The notes beneath the pieces were generated by a model, which searched no databases, had not been told where the DNA came from, and worked only from the letters and a program-made list of their open reading frames with translations. This document shows, piece by piece, positions 8,750-18,177 of a DNA stretch of 64,000 nt. The translations under genes and the position numbers were made by a program. How positions within the stretch are numbered: position 1 is the first letter of the stretch; the number at the start of each line of letters is the position of its first letter. Source of the stretch: Candidatus Pantoea floridensis (GTDB taxonomy: Bacteria > Pseudomonadota > Gammaproteobacteria > Enterobacterales > Enterobacteriaceae); the NCBI RefSeq assembly GCF_900215435.1, contig NZ_OCMY01000001.1, forward strand, positions 3,100,001-3,164,000. Reading direction: 5' to 3'.

Positions 8750-10843
8750 ATGAGCATAAATCGTATTCCTGTCCACTTTAGCGACCGTCGTCGACGCGCC
8801 ACTGATACTTTTGTGCGCCGCGTAGTCACTGCCTGTGGCGTGGGAATTTTGCTGCTGATGCTGCTGCTGTTCTTTTGGTTGATCTGGGTGGTAGTGCCGT
8901 TGTTCAGCGCGCCGGGCATGCACGCCACCACCAACATCCAGCTCTGGGATAAAGCCCCGACGCTGGCGATGGGCAGCGATGGCCATCTGGGCTGGCGCAT
9001 TAGCCGCAACGAAGCACGTTTTATTCCGCTCGATGGCCAGCCGGCCGGACCGGCGCTGGCGCTTAATGGCACGCCTAATGCGGCGGTCACCAGCAGCGAT
9101 AACCGCAGCGTGCTGCTCAATATGCAGGGCGAACTGCTGTTAATGCAACCGGTTATCAACAACGACAGCGGCGAATGGCGTTTCCCACTTGGCGATCGGC
9201 CGCTGCATCTCCCTCAGGGGCCGGTCAGCAACATGGCGTTGACGTCGCTCAGCGATAATCGCTGGCTTATCGCCGCGCAAACCGCCGCGGGCATCACTCT
9301 GTTAACGCTGGAAAATCAAAAACCAGTACAACAGATTCTTTTGCCGCAGCAGCAGGCTGAGCATCTGCTGCTATCGCCAGATGGCACGCTGCTGTACGCC
9401 AGCAGCGGACGTTTGCTGCGCGTTTGGCAAATCACCGCGCAGGCTGCGCAGCTGCGCGAAACCCAAACCCTCAATCTGCCGCCGCAGAGCCTGCATATGC
9501 TGGCGGGCGGTCGTAGCTTGCTGATTCAGGATGCGCGTGGCGTGCAACAATGGTTTGCGATTGCGGGTGATAAAGGGCCGCGCCTGCAGGCGATTCATAC
9601 TTTCAACGGCAGCCAGAATGCGCTCGGCGTTGCGCCTGAAGCGCAGCGTCGTGTCTTTGCCACTTATGACGCACAGGGCAACATTCAGCTGTTCGCCAGC
9701 AAGCAGCTGGGCGCGATATTAACGCGTCAGCTGGCACCGGGCATTCAGGCGCTGGCGTTCTCGCCGCGTGGTGATGGCTTAATCATTGAGCGAGCCGGGC
9801 AATGGCAACAGTTTGCGCTGGATAATCCGTGGCCAGACTTCACCTGGCGCAACCTATGGCAAAAAATCTGGTATGAAAACTATCCGCAGCCCGACTGGGT
9901 ATGGCAATCCACGGCGGCGGGAGATAGCTATCAGGCCAAGTTCAGCCTGATGCCGCTGGTGCTGGGCACGCTGAAAGCCGCCAGCCTGGCGCTGCTGTTT
10001 GCTACGCCGCTGGCGTTGGCTGCGGCAATGTATACCGCGTGGTTCATGTCGCCCGCTTTACGCCGTTGGGTGAAACCTGGCATTGAAATGATGGGGGCGC
10101 TGCCGAGCGTGGTGATTGGTTTAATCGCCGGCGTCTGGCTGGCGCCGCATATCAGCACCGCGCTGGTCGGCGTTTTGCTGCTGCCGCTGGTACTCGCCGC
10201 CACGTTATTATTATGCGGCGTGCTCAGTCCGCGTTTGCCTGCAAGTTGGCGACGTCCGGGTTTTGAAGTGATTCTGCTGCTGCCGGTGCTGTTCGTCATG
10301 ACGTTACTCACGCTGTGGCTGCCAACGCTGTTTTGGCCGGAAATGGGCGAACGCTTAGCGCATTACGAACAGCGCAACCTGCTGGTAGCCGCGCTGGCGA
10401 TGGGTTTTGCGCTGGTGCCGCTAATATTCACCTTATCTGAAGATGCGTTATTCAGCGTACCGGGTGCGCTGGGGCAGGGTTCGCTGGCGCTGGGCGCCAC
10501 GCCGTGGCAAACCCTGACGCGCGTCGTGCTGCCGGGCGCCTCGGCGGGTATCTTTGCCGCCTTAATGATTGGTTTTGGCCGAGCCGTCGGTGAGACGATG
10601 ATTGTGCTGATGGCCACCGGTAATACGCCAGTGAGCGAAGGTGGCCTGTTTACTGGCCTGCGTGCGCTCTCAGCCAATATCGCCATTGAAATGCCCGAAG
10701 CGGCGGCCGGCAGTGCGCATTATCGCATTCTTTTCCTCAGTGCCTTGCTTCTGCTGATCTTCACTTTAGTGATCAACACCATTGCCGAATTAATTCGTCA
10801 GCGCCTGCGCCAACGTTACAGCCAGCATGAGGGCCAGGGATGA
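8750..10843 (+). CDS. Phosphate-type ABC transporter permease, PstC-like with large periplasmic domain
   Basis: This 697-residue inner-membrane permease is about twice the length of E. coli PstC (319). After a basic start and one membrane helix (about residues 28-50) comes a roughly 340-residue extracytoplasmic region, repetitive and propeller-like. It is followed by a C-terminal six-helix permease domain with the EAA loop (GQGSLALGATPWQT) near residue 580. The layout matches the long PstC variant often found beside ppk in proteobacteria. It overlaps the next permease gene by ATGA at 10840-10843. The ribosome site before the ATG is weak. Substrate phosphate is inferred from family and neighbours. 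Confidence 0.85.
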   Translation: MSINRIPVHFSDRRRRATDTFVRRVVTACGVGILLLMLLLFFWLIWVVVPLFSAPGMHATTNIQLWDKAPTLAMGSDGHLGWRISRNEARFIPLDGQPAGPALALNGTPNAAVTSSDNRSVLLNMQGELLLMQPVINNDSGEWRFPLGDRPLHLPQGPVSNMALTSLSDNRWLIAAQTAAGITLLTLENQKPVQQILLPQQQAEHLLLSPDGTLLYASSGRLLRVWQITAQAAQLRETQTLNLPPQSLHMLAGGRSLLIQDARGVQQWFAIAGDKGPRLQAIHTFNGSQNALGVAPEAQRRVFATYDAQGNIQLFASKQLGAILTRQLAPGIQALAFSPRGDGLIIERAGQWQQFALDNPWPDFTWRNLWQKIWYENYPQPDWVWQSTAAGDSYQAKFSLMPLVLGTLKAASLALLFATPLALAAAMYTAWFMSPALRRWVKPGIEMMGALPSVVIGLIAGVWLAPHISTALVGVLLLPLVLAATLLLCGVLSPRLPASWRRPGFEVILLLPVLFVMTLLTLWLPTLFWPEMGERLAHYEQRNLLVAALAMGFALVPLIFTLSEDALFSVPGALGQGSLALGATPWQTLTRVVLPGASAGIFAALMIGFGRAVGETMIVLMATGNTPVSEGGLFTGLRALSANIAIEMPEAAAGSAHYRILFLSALLLLIFTLVINTIAELIRQRLRQRYSQHEGQG

Positions 10844-12438
10844 AAGCGATGCAACAGAACGATCGCTGGCGCTGGCTGACGGCCGGGGCTGTCGCGGTAT
10901 GTCTACTGGCGTTTACCTTGCTGATTGGTTTGCTGGGTTGGCAGGGCGTACGCGCCTTCTGGCCACAACCAGTCGATCAATATCAGTTCCAGCCGCCGGA
11001 AGGCAGCGCGGTGATGGTGCTGGGTGAAACGCTGCAAAAACAGCAGCAGGGCGCGCAGTGGCGTTACGTGGTGAAAACCGGCAACCGCGATTTTGCTGCA
11101 CCGGATTTTCGTGTGCTGTATAGCCAGGGCGCAGCGAAAACCCGTCGACCTGCTGATGTGATAGTGCTGCAGCGCCGTAATGGCGGCAATGCGTACGGCT
11201 GGCTGGTGGAGCTGCGACAGGATAATGAAGTGATGACCGCACGCAGCCGCGATGCCTTGCTGCATCAGCGTTTGCAGCAGGTGCATGAGCAACTGCGGCA
11301 GGCGAGCCAAATTCGCCGCATTGATATGGCGCGTCTTAACGCGCAGCTGGAGAGCCTGCAACAGCAGGTCGATGAGCAGCAGCGTAACGGCACTTTCAAC
11401 CTCGAAGTGCAGTCCGAGTTTGATGCTAATCGCACGGCGTTACAGCGCCGCTTTAACGCGCTGGCCCAGCAGTTAACGCATCTGCAGCAGGAAAGTCAGC
11501 GCGATACGCTGGTGCTGCGTGATGTACAGGGCGTTGATCATACCCTTCCGCTGGCGCAGGTTGTTGATGCGTGGTACCCGAATGCCATGACATTAACCAA
11601 CAAAATGCTGCACTTTTTCAGTCAGATTTGGCAATTTGTCAGCGATTCACCGACCTCCGGCGGTGGCGAAAGTGGCGCGTTTCCGGCGATCTTCGGTACC
11701 GTGCTGATGGTGCTGCTGATGTCGATAATTGTGATGCCGCTAGGCGTTATTGCCGCGCTTTGGTTGCATGAGTATGCCGGGCGCAACGCATTGACGCGCC
11801 TGGTGCGCATCGCGGTGGTTAACCTGGCGGGCGTGCCATCCATTGTTTACGGCGTGTTTGGTCTCGGCTTCTTTGTCTGGTTAATCGGCGGCACGATTGA
11901 TCAGCTGTTCTTCGCCAGCGCGTTACCTAATCCCACCTTCGGCACGCCAGGTTTACTGTGGGCCGCGCTAACGCTGGCGCTGCTGACGCTGCCAGTGGTT
12001 ATCGTCGCGACCGAAGAAGGATTGTCGCGTATTCCGGATAATCTGCGTCAGGGATCGCTGGCGCTGGGCGCAACCCAGGCGGAAACGCTGTGGCGCGTGG
12101 TGCTGCCGCTGGCGGTACCGGCAATGCTGACTGGCCTGATTCTGGCCGTGGCGCGCGCAGCCGGAGAAACCGCGCCGCTGATGCTGGTAGGCGTGGTGAA
12201 AATGGTGCCAGAGCTGCCAGTGGATGCGGTATTCCCCTATCTGCACCTCGATCGCAAATTCATGCACCTCGGTTTTCAGATCTACGATTTGGCGTTCCAA
12301 AGCCCAAATATTGACGCTGATCGACCGCTGGTTTACGCCACTGCATTGCTGCTGGTGGTGATCATTCTGTCGCTCAATCTGCTGGCCATGGCGCTGCGTC
12401 ATCGGCTGCGTGAGCGTTACCGGCTCATGACGCACTAA
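10840..12438 (+). CDS. Phosphate-type ABC transporter permease, PstA-like with coiled-coil domain
   Basis: A 532-residue permease, again much longer than E. coli PstA (296). One N-terminal membrane helix (about 15-35) precedes an extracytoplasmic domain. Its middle (about residues 135-225) is rich in Gln, Leu and Arg, with heptad-like spacing that suggests a coiled coil. The C-terminal half is the permease domain with the EAA loop (RQGSLALGATQAETLW) near residue 405. It is translationally coupled to the PstC-like gene upstream, and pstB follows after 12 bases. The paired enlarged permeases suggest that their extra domains contact each other outside the membrane; this is inference. Confidence 0.85.
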   Translation: MKAMQQNDRWRWLTAGAVAVCLLAFTLLIGLLGWQGVRAFWPQPVDQYQFQPPEGSAVMVLGETLQKQQQGAQWRYVVKTGNRDFAAPDFRVLYSQGAAKTRRPADVIVLQRRNGGNAYGWLVELRQDNEVMTARSRDALLHQRLQQVHEQLRQASQIRRIDMARLNAQLESLQQQVDEQQRNGTFNLEVQSEFDANRTALQRRFNALAQQLTHLQQESQRDTLVLRDVQGVDHTLPLAQVVDAWYPNAMTLTNKMLHFFSQIWQFVSDSPTSGGGESGAFPAIFGTVLMVLLMSIIVMPLGVIAALWLHEYAGRNALTRLVRIAVVNLAGVPSIVYGVFGLGFFVWLIGGTIDQLFFASALPNPTFGTPGLLWAALTLALLTLPVVIVATEEGLSRIPDNLRQGSLALGATQAETLWRVVLPLAVPAMLTGLILAVARAAGETAPLMLVGVVKMVPELPVDAVFPYLHLDRKFMHLGFQIYDLAFQSPNIDADRPLVYATALLLVVIILSLNLLAMALRHRLRERYRLMTH

Positions 12439-12450
12439 AAAGGTTTTCTG

Positions 12451-13218
12451 ATGACGCGCGATCACGACATTGCTCTTACCGTTAATCAGCTATCGCTGTG
12501 GTACGGCGAGCGCCAGGCGTTAAATAATATTGATCTGCAGATCCCCAAAAACTGCATCACGGCGCTGATTGGTCCTTCCGGCTGTGGCAAATCCACGCTG
12601 CTGCGCTGTTTTAATCGTATGAATGATGTGATTGATCGCTGTCGCATTGAGGGCGAAATTTTGCTCGATCGTTACGCCGTGATGCAGGCGAATCAGGATC
12701 TGCCCGCCCTGCGTCGCCGCATTGGCATGGTGTTCCAGCGGCCGAATCCGTTCCCGAAATCGATCTACGAAAACGTGGTGTACGGCCTGCGCTTGCAGGG
12801 CGTGCGCGATCGACGCGTGCTGAATGAAGCCTGCGAACGTGCGCTGCGCGCGGCGGCGCTGTGGAGCGAAGTGAAGGATCAGCTGGGACAGAATGCGTTA
12901 ACGCTCTCGACCGGTCAGCAGCAGCGTTTAGTGATTGCGCGCGCCATTGCGATTGAACCCGAGGTGTTGCTGCTGGATGAGCCGACGTCGGCGCTCGATC
13001 CGATTTCAACTCTGGTGATCGAAGAGCTGATGACCACGCTGAAGCAGCATTTCACGCTGGTGCTGGTGACGCACAACATGCAGCAGGCGGCGCGGGTGTC
13101 GGATTACACCGCGTTTATGCATAACGGGCAACTGGTGGAGTTTGACGAAACCGACCGCATCTTCACCTCGCCAAAAGCGCGACGTACCGAAGATTACATT
13201 ACCGGAAGATTTGGTTGA
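12451..13218 (+). CDS. pstB: Phosphate-type ABC transporter ATPase, PstB-like
   Basis: A 255-residue ATP-binding subunit with Walker [10 protein letters not shown] (about residue 37), the PstB-typical CFNRMND and FQRPNPFP blocks, the signature LSTGQQQRL, Walker [13 protein letters not shown] and the H-loop VTHNMQQA. The signature has T where most PstB proteins have G, a minor change. It closes the transporter operon; no periplasmic binding protein (PstS) or PhoU is encoded nearby. These would have to come from elsewhere in the genome. Confidence 0.9.
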   Translation: MTRDHDIALTVNQLSLWYGERQALNNIDLQIPKNCITALIGPSGCGKSTLLRCFNRMNDVIDRCRIEGEILLDRYAVMQANQDLPALRRRIGMVFQRPNPFPKSIYENVVYGLRLQGVRDRRVLNEACERALRAAALWSEVKDQLGQNALTLSTGQQQRLVIARAIAIEPEVLLLDEPTSALDPISTLVIEELMTTLKQHFTLVLVTHNMQQAARVSDYTAFMHNGQLVEFDETDRIFTSPKARRTEDYITGRFG

Positions 13219-13222
13219 TGAC

Positions 13223-13273
13223 GGTCGCCATGAATGGCGACCCTACATCGTAGGGTGCGCATTTATGCGCACC
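13223..13273. repeat. Composite palindromic repeat A (pstB/purN junction)
   Basis: Two 20-base palindromes, GGTCGCCATGAATGGCGACC at 13223-13242 and GGTGCGCATTTATGCGCACC at 13254-13273, are joined by the self-complementary linker CTACATCGTAG. The element almost fills the 62-base gap between convergent pstB and purN. Confidence 0.92.
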
Positions 13274-13280
13274 AGAGAAA

Positions 13281-13919
13281 TCAGTCGTGGGCGTAACCCT
13301 GCGGCGGCAATGGTTCACCATCCAACCACGCTTTACCCGCACGCATCTGCAAACGCCCATCAACAAACCAGCTGATGACCAGTGGATAAATCGCGTGTTC
13401 CTGATGCTGCACGCGCGCGCTGATGTCATCTTCGCTATCGCCCGCAAACACCGGCACGCGCGCCTGCAAAACGATCGGTCCGCCATCCAGCTCGTCAGTC
13501 ACAAAATGCACCGAGGTGCCATGCTCCTCGTCGCCGTTTTCCAGCGCCTGACGATGAGTATGCAAACCCGGATACTTCGGCAATAGCGACGGATGGATAT
13601 TCACCAAACGATCGTGATAGTGCGCGACGAAGGCCGGACTGAGGATACGCATATAGCCGGCCAGCACCACCAGATCGGGCGCGTAAGCATCAATCTCCTG
13701 CATCAGCTGGCGATCAAAAGCATCACGGTCGGCAAACTCGCTGGCGGCTAACGCGTGGCTGGGAACATGGGCTTCCCGCGCACGCGTCAAACCATAGGCG
13801 CTGGCTTTATTACTGAAAACGGCAGCAACGCTGCCGTTAATCCGCCCGCTTGCGCAGGCGTCGAGGATGGACTGAAGATTGCTTCCGTTGCCGGAGATCA
13901 GCACAACCAGTTTTTTCAT
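13281..13919 (-). CDS. purN: Phosphoribosylglycinamide formyltransferase
   Basis: PurN transfers a formyl group from 10-formyltetrahydrofolate to GAR in purine synthesis. At 212 residues it equals the E. coli length. It has the N-terminal [10 protein letters not shown] phosphate-binding loop, the [12 protein letters not shown] block with the catalytic His, and the downstream GTSVHFV...DGGPIV segment with the essential His and Asp. The start codon overlaps the purM stop, so the two are translationally coupled. Confidence 0.97.
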   Translation of the reverse strand: MKKLVVLISGNGSNLQSILDACASGRINGSVAAVFSNKASAYGLTRAREAHVPSHALAASEFADRDAFDRQLMQEIDAYAPDLVVLAGYMRILSPAFVAHYHDRLVNIHPSLLPKYPGLHTHRQALENGDEEHGTSVHFVTDELDGGPIVLQARVPVFAGDSEDDISARVQHQEHAIYPLVISWFVDGRLQMRAGKAWLDGEPLPPQGYAHD

Positions 13920-14956
13920 GGGTTAATAACCACACGCTCTTCAGCATCAGAGGCTTTAATCACACCAATTTTCCACGCTTTTTCGCCAGCGTCGGTCATT
14001 AGCTGTACCGCTTTATCCGCATCCGCTGGGCTCAGCGCAATCACCATGCCCACGCCGCAGTTAAAAGTGCGGTACATTTCGTGACGGCTGACGTTGCCGG
14101 CCTGCTGCATCCAGGTAAATACTGACGGCCACTGCCAGCTGCTCTCTTCCAGCACGGCTTGGGTGTTGTCTGGCAACACGCGTGGGATATTTTCCCAGAA
14201 GCCGCCGCCGGTCAGATGTGAAATCGCATGCACATCAACCTGTTCAATCAGGCTAAGGATGTTTTTCACGTAAATGCGGGTAGGTGCCAGCAGGTGATCG
14301 GCCAGTGATTTGCCGTCCAGCTGCTTGGTTTCTGGATCGGTCTGGCTGACTTCCAGAATTTTGCGCACCAGCGAGTAACCGTTCGAATGCGGGCCGCTGG
14401 AACCCAGCGCAATCAGCACGTCGCCGTCCTGCACTTTCGAACCGTCAATGATTTGTGATTTTTCCACCACGCCAACGCAGAAACCGGCCACGTCGTAATC
14501 TTCGCCGTGATACATGCCTGGCATTTCAGCGGTTTCGCCGCCCACCAGCGCACAGCCCGACTGCAAGCAGCCTTCGGCGATGCCGGTGATGACCGATGAC
14601 GCGGTTTCTACATCCAGCTTGCCGGTCGCGTAATAATCGAGGAAGAACAGCGGCTCTGCACCTTGCACGATCAGATCGTTGACACACATCGCAACCAGAT
14701 CGATGCCGATGCTGTCGTGGCGTTTGAGATCCATTGCCAGACGCAGCTTGGTGCCGACGCCATCAGTTCCGGAGACCAGCACCGGCTCGCGGTACTTTTG
14801 CGGCAGCGCACAGAGCGCACCGAATCCGCCCAATCCACCCATCACTTCCGGGCGGCGGGTTTTTTTCACTACGCCTTTAATACGGTCAACCAGATCGTTA
14901 CCAGCATCGATATCGACACCGGCGTCTTTGTAGCTGAGAGAGGTTTTGTCGGTCAC
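13916..14956 (-). CDS. purM: Phosphoribosylformylglycinamidine cyclo-ligase
   Basis: PurM (AIR synthetase) closes the imidazole ring of AIR using ATP. The GTG at 14954-14956 is the likely start. It gives 346 residues (E. coli 345) beginning [14 protein letters not shown] exactly as in E. coli, and GGGGA lies seven bases upstream. Longer in-frame extensions upstream cover the promoter and PurR site and are rejected. The [10 protein letters not shown] and [10 protein letters not shown] motifs near residues 40-70 form the ATP and substrate site. First gene of purMN. Confidence 0.97.
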   Translation of the reverse strand: MTDKTSLSYKDAGVDIDAGNDLVDRIKGVVKKTRRPEVMGGLGGFGALCALPQKYREPVLVSGTDGVGTKLRLAMDLKRHDSIGIDLVAMCVNDLIVQGAEPLFFLDYYATGKLDVETASSVITGIAEGCLQSGCALVGGETAEMPGMYHGEDYDVAGFCVGVVEKSQIIDGSKVQDGDVLIALGSSGPHSNGYSLVRKILEVSQTDPETKQLDGKSLADHLLAPTRIYVKNILSLIEQVDVHAISHLTGGGFWENIPRVLPDNTQAVLEESSWQWPSVFTWMQQAGNVSRHEMYRTFNCGVGMVIALSPADADKAVQLMTDAGEKAWKIGVIKASDAEERVVINP

Positions 14957-15019
14957 TGCGGAATCCCCACGCGAGTTGCGGTTGGTGGCAAAAATTAAGC
15001 GCGGCAATTCTAACAGCGC

Positions 15020-15035
15020 AGGCAAACGTTTGCGA
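15020..15035 (-). promoter_or_regulatory. PurR operator upstream of purM
   Basis: AGGCAAACGTTTGCGA contains the perfect palindrome GCAAACGTTTGC and matches the PurR consensus ACGCAAACGTTTGCGT at 13 of 16 positions. It lies 64 bases upstream of the purM start, as in E. coli, so purine repression of purMN is expected. Confidence 0.88.
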
Positions 15036-15147
15036 GTCCCATCTCACGCTGCCTTTGCACAGCGTCAGATTTTCGCCAATCCTTACTCTTGAGCTGATTA
15101 AGGCAAGCCATTGACCGATGACAAGTGGCGCGGCGGCGAAAAGGCGG

Positions 15148-15169
15148 TATAATCCGGCGATTTTTTTTT
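15148..15169 (+). promoter_or_regulatory. upp promoter -10 and T-run start region
   Basis: A perfect -10 hexamer TATAAT (15148-15153) is followed six bases later by GA and nine T (15161-15169). E. coli upp has the same arrangement (TATAAT, then GA and a T run), where high UTP causes slippage in the T run and lowers expression. The conserved layout predicts the same UTP-sensitive control here. The -35 is weak. Confidence 0.82.
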
Positions 15170-15197
15170 AGCTCAACTCAATTCCGGGAGAACAATC

Positions 15198-15824
15198 ATG
15201 AAGATCGTGGAAGTCAAACACCCGCTGGTCAAACATAAACTGGGCCTGATGCGTGAGCATGATATCAGCACCAAGCGTTTCCGCGAGCTGGCCTCGGAAG
15301 TGGGCAGCCTGCTGACCTATGAAGCCACAGCCGATCTGGAAACCGAGCGCGTAACTATCGAAGGCTGGAACGGTCCGGTCGAAATCGATCAGATCAAAGG
15401 TAAAAAAATCACCGTCGTTCCGATTCTGCGTGCGGGCCTGGGCATGATGGAAGGGGTGCTCGAGCACGTACCGAGCGCGCGTATCAGCGTGGTTGGCGTC
15501 TATCGTGATGAAGAGACGCTGGAGCCAGTACCGTACTTCCAGAAGCTGGTATCGAATATTGAAGAGCGCCTGGCGCTGGTGGTCGATCCGATGCTGGCAA
15601 CCGGTGGTTCCATGATTGCGACTATCGACCTGCTGAAGAAAGCCGGTTGTACCAGCATTAAAGTGCTGGTGCTAGTGGCCGCGCCGGAAGGCATTGCGGC
15701 TTTAGAAAAAGCGCATCCGGATGTGGAGCTGTACACCGCATCTGTCGATCAGGGATTGAACGAAAAGGGATACATCATCCCGGGACTCGGCGATGCCGGG
15801 GACAAGATTTTCGGAACCAAATAA
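15198..15824 (+). CDS. upp: Uracil phosphoribosyltransferase
   Basis: Upp salvages uracil by joining it to PRPP to give UMP. The 208 residues equal the E. coli length and are nearly identical to it by eye. The PRPP-binding loop [15 protein letters not shown] (about residues 130-144) and the uracil-binding C-terminus [18 protein letters not shown] are intact. It is followed by a terminator and, 124 bases on, by the uracil permease uraA, so uptake and salvage are paired. Confidence 0.98.
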   Translation: MKIVEVKHPLVKHKLGLMREHDISTKRFRELASEVGSLLTYEATADLETERVTIEGWNGPVEIDQIKGKKITVVPILRAGLGMMEGVLEHVPSARISVVGVYRDEETLEPVPYFQKLVSNIEERLALVVDPMLATGGSMIATIDLLKKAGCTSIKVLVLVAAPEGIAALEKAHPDVELYTASVDQGLNEKGYIIPGLGDAGDKIFGTK

Positions 15825-15831
15825 AGCAACC

Positions 15832-15858
15832 AGCCGGCCAGAGAGTCGGCTTTTTTTT
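15832..15858 (+). terminator. Terminator after upp
   Basis: AGCCG and CGGCT pair around a short loop and are followed by eight T, seven bases after the upp stop codon. Some read-through into uraA is likely. Confidence 0.75.
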
Positions 15859-15947
15859 GTCTAAAAACACAACAATGTCATCCTTGAGTTATTCACGCCA
15901 GGGCAACGCAGCCCTAGCGTGAAGAACGTAGAGGATAGGGGATAATA

Positions 15948-17231
15948 ATGACTCGTCGCGCTATTGGCGTTAGCGAACGCCCACCGCTACTGCAAACCAT
16001 TCCACTCAGCCTGCAGCATCTGTTCGCCATGTTTGGCGCAACCGTGCTGGTGCCAATTCTGTTCCACATCAACCCGGCTACGGTGTTGCTGTTCAATGGC
16101 GTCGGTACGCTGCTCTATCTGTTTATCTGTAAAGGCAAAATTCCGGCCTATCTCGGCTCAAGCTTTGCTTTTATTTCGCCGGTGCTGCTGCTGTTGCCGC
16201 TCGGTTATGAAGTGGCGCTTGGTGGCTTTATCCTCTGTGGTTTCCTGTTCTGTGTGGTGGCATTGATCGTGAAGAAAGCCGGTACCGGCTGGCTTGATGT
16301 GATGTTCCCGCCAGCGGCAATGGGCGCGATTGTGGCGGTTATCGGCCTGGAACTGGCGGGTGTGGCGGCGAATATGGCTGGTTTGTTGCCGGCTGACGGT
16401 ACCTCGCCAGACAGCAAAACCGTGATCATCTCGATGGTGACGCTAGCGGTCACCGTATTTGGTTCGGTGCTGTTCCGCGGCTTCCTCGCCATCATCCCGA
16501 TCCTGATCGGCGTACTGGTGGGTTATGCGCTCTCGTCGGCGATGGGCATTGTTGACTGGAGCACGGTAGAGAATGCGCCCTGGTTTGCGCTGCCAACCTT
16601 CTATACGCCACGCTTTGAGTGGGTGGCGATGCTGACCATTCTGCCTGCCGCGCTGGTGGTGATTGCCGAGCATGTCGGCCACTTAGTGGTGACGGCCAAC
16701 ATCGTGAAGAAAGATCTGATTCGCGATCCTGGGCTGCATCGCTCCATGTTTGCCAACGGTTTATCCACCATGATCTCCGGCTTCTTCGGCTCAACGCCAA
16801 ACACCACTTACGGCGAGAACATCGGGGTAATGGCGATTACCCGCGTTTACAGCACTTGGGTGATCGGTGGCGCGGCAATCTTCGCTATCCTGCTCTCTTG
16901 CGTTGGCAAGCTGGCGGCGGCAATCCAGGCGATTCCGGTGCCGGTCATGGGCGGCGTATCGCTGCTGCTGTACGGCGTGATCGGCGCATCGGGTATTCGT
17001 GTGCTGATCGAATCCAAAGTGGATTACAACAAGGCGCAGAACCTGATCCTGACGTCGGTAATCCTGATCATCGGCGTGAGCGGTGCCAAAGTGCACATTG
17101 GCGCCGCCGAGTTAAAAGGCATGGCGCTGGCGACGATTGTTGGCGTGGGCCTGGCACTGATTTTCCGTTTAATCAGCCTGTTACGTCCTGAAGAAGTGGT
17201 GCTGGATGCGGAAGAGAAGCGCGAAAGCTAA
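15948..17231 (+). CDS. uraA: Uracil/proton symporter
   Basis: UraA imports uracil with protons across the inner membrane. The 427-residue protein (E. coli 429) is hydrophobic throughout, with 14 membrane segments expected of the NCS2 family. Uracil-binding and proton-coupling residues are recognisable in AEHVGHLV (Glu and His, near residue 240) and TTYGENIGV (Glu, near residue 290). It follows upp with its own ribosome site (GAGGATAGGGG region). Confidence 0.97.
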   Translation: MTRRAIGVSERPPLLQTIPLSLQHLFAMFGATVLVPILFHINPATVLLFNGVGTLLYLFICKGKIPAYLGSSFAFISPVLLLLPLGYEVALGGFILCGFLFCVVALIVKKAGTGWLDVMFPPAAMGAIVAVIGLELAGVAANMAGLLPADGTSPDSKTVIISMVTLAVTVFGSVLFRGFLAIIPILIGVLVGYALSSAMGIVDWSTVENAPWFALPTFYTPRFEWVAMLTILPAALVVIAEHVGHLVVTANIVKKDLIRDPGLHRSMFANGLSTMISGFFGSTPNTTYGENIGVMAITRVYSTWVIGGAAIFAILLSCVGKLAAAIQAIPVPVMGGVSLLLYGVIGASGIRVLIESKVDYNKAQNLILTSVILIIGVSGAKVHIGAAELKGMALATIVGVGLALIFRLISLLRPEEVVLDAEEKRES

Positions 17232-17239
17232 GGCTGCAA

Positions 17240-17259
17240 GCCGGGCAGGGAAGCCCGGT
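17240..17259 (+). terminator. Possible weak terminator or attenuator between uraA and hda
   Basis: CCGGGC and GCCCGG form a six-pair stem around AGGGAA, nine bases after uraA, but the following T content is low. It could reduce read-through into hda. Confidence 0.4.
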
Positions 17260-17324
17260 TCATCTCCGACAAAGATCGTGATAAACTTGCGCGGTTTTCT
17301 GCCCGCTCATCCGTTGAGGTACTT

Positions 17325-18026
17325 CTGAACACGCCGGCACAGCTCTCACTGCCACTCTATTTACCCGATGATGAAACCTTCGCCAGTTTCTGGCCGGGGG
17401 AAAACACGTCTCTGCTGGCGGCGCTGCAAGGCGCACTTTCACAGCAACACGGCAGCTATCTCTATTTCTGGTCACGCGAAGGCGGCGGCCGCAGTCATTT
17501 GCTGCACGCGGCCTGCGCCGAACTCTCGGCGCGCGGCGAAGCGGTGGGTTATGTGCCGCTGGATAAACGTACGTGGTTCGTACCGGAAGTGCTGGAAGGC
17601 ATGGAGAATCTGGCGCTGGTATGCATCGATAATATCGAATGTATTGCGGGCGATCCCGAATGGGAAATGGCGATCTTCGATCTCTACAATCGCATCCTGG
17701 AAATCGGTAAAACGCGTTTGCTGATTACGGGCGATCGACCGCCGCGCCAGCTCAATCTCGGCTTACCGGATCTGGCTTCGCGTCTTGATTGGGGGCAGAT
17801 CTACCGTTTGCAGCCGCTGTCGGATGAGGACAAATTGCAGGCGATGCAGCTGCGCGCGGGATTACGTGGCTTTGAGCTGCCGGAAGATGTTGGGCGCTTC
17901 CTGCTGAAACGACTCGATCGCGAAATGCGCACGCTGTTTGATACGCTGGATCGCCTCGATCGCGCCTCCATTAGCGCGCAGCGTAAACTCACCATTCCCT
18001 TTGTTAAGGAAGCGCTGGAGCTTTAA
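17325..18026 (+). CDS. hda: DnaA regulatory inactivator Hda, CTG start
   Basis: Hda is an AAA+ protein that, with the DNA-loaded sliding clamp, promotes hydrolysis of DnaA-bound ATP and prevents re-initiation of replication. No ATG, GTG or TTG gives a full-length product; the first in-frame ATG would lose the clamp-binding motif. The CTG at 17325 gives exactly 233 residues, the E. coli length, beginning [18 protein letters not shown] with the clamp-binding QLSLPL. GAGG lies five to six bases upstream. E. coli hda is reported to start at CUG too. The modified Walker A ([13 protein letters not shown]) and Walker B (LVCIDNIE) are present. Confidence 0.9.
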   Translation: MNTPAQLSLPLYLPDDETFASFWPGENTSLLAALQGALSQQHGSYLYFWSREGGGRSHLLHAACAELSARGEAVGYVPLDKRTWFVPEVLEGMENLALVCIDNIECIAGDPEWEMAIFDLYNRILEIGKTRLLITGDRPPRQLNLGLPDLASRLDWGQIYRLQPLSDEDKLQAMQLRAGLRGFELPEDVGRFLLKRLDREMRTLFDTLDRLDRASISAQRKLTIPFVKEALEL

Positions 18027-18060
18027 CGCATTGTAACGAATGGCTTTAAGCTGAATTAAC

Positions 18061-18080
18061 CGCGCCGCTACGGAACGTGC
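18061..18080. repeat. Half copy of the second palindrome family
   Basis: CGCGCCGCTACGGAACGTGC matches the right half and outer tail of the longer inverted repeats at 29062-29109 and 63386-63435. It lies between hda and bepA, just before composite repeat B. Confidence 0.7.
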
Positions 18081-18114
18081 GATGATGTATTCACGCTTAA
18101 GCGATCGGCATTAA

Positions 18115-18171
18115 GCCATGAATGGCGACCCTACGTGCGCGGTTTTCGTAGGGTGCGCATTTATGCGCACC
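18115..18171. repeat. Composite palindromic repeat B (hda/bepA junction)
   Basis: A palindrome that has lost its outer left bases (GCCATGAATGGC plus GACC, 18115-18130) is followed by CTACG, a spacer and CGTAG, then the intact palindrome GGTGCGCATTTATGCGCACC at 18152-18171. It sits just beyond the bepA stop codon in a convergent gap. Confidence 0.9.
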
Positions 18172-18177
18172 TGGACA

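Noticed and set aside
11252..12314. Several open frames of 60-130 codons inside the pst-like genes and on their opposite strand
   Set aside because: They are shadows of the high-GC permease genes, with arginine- and alanine-rich low-complexity products.
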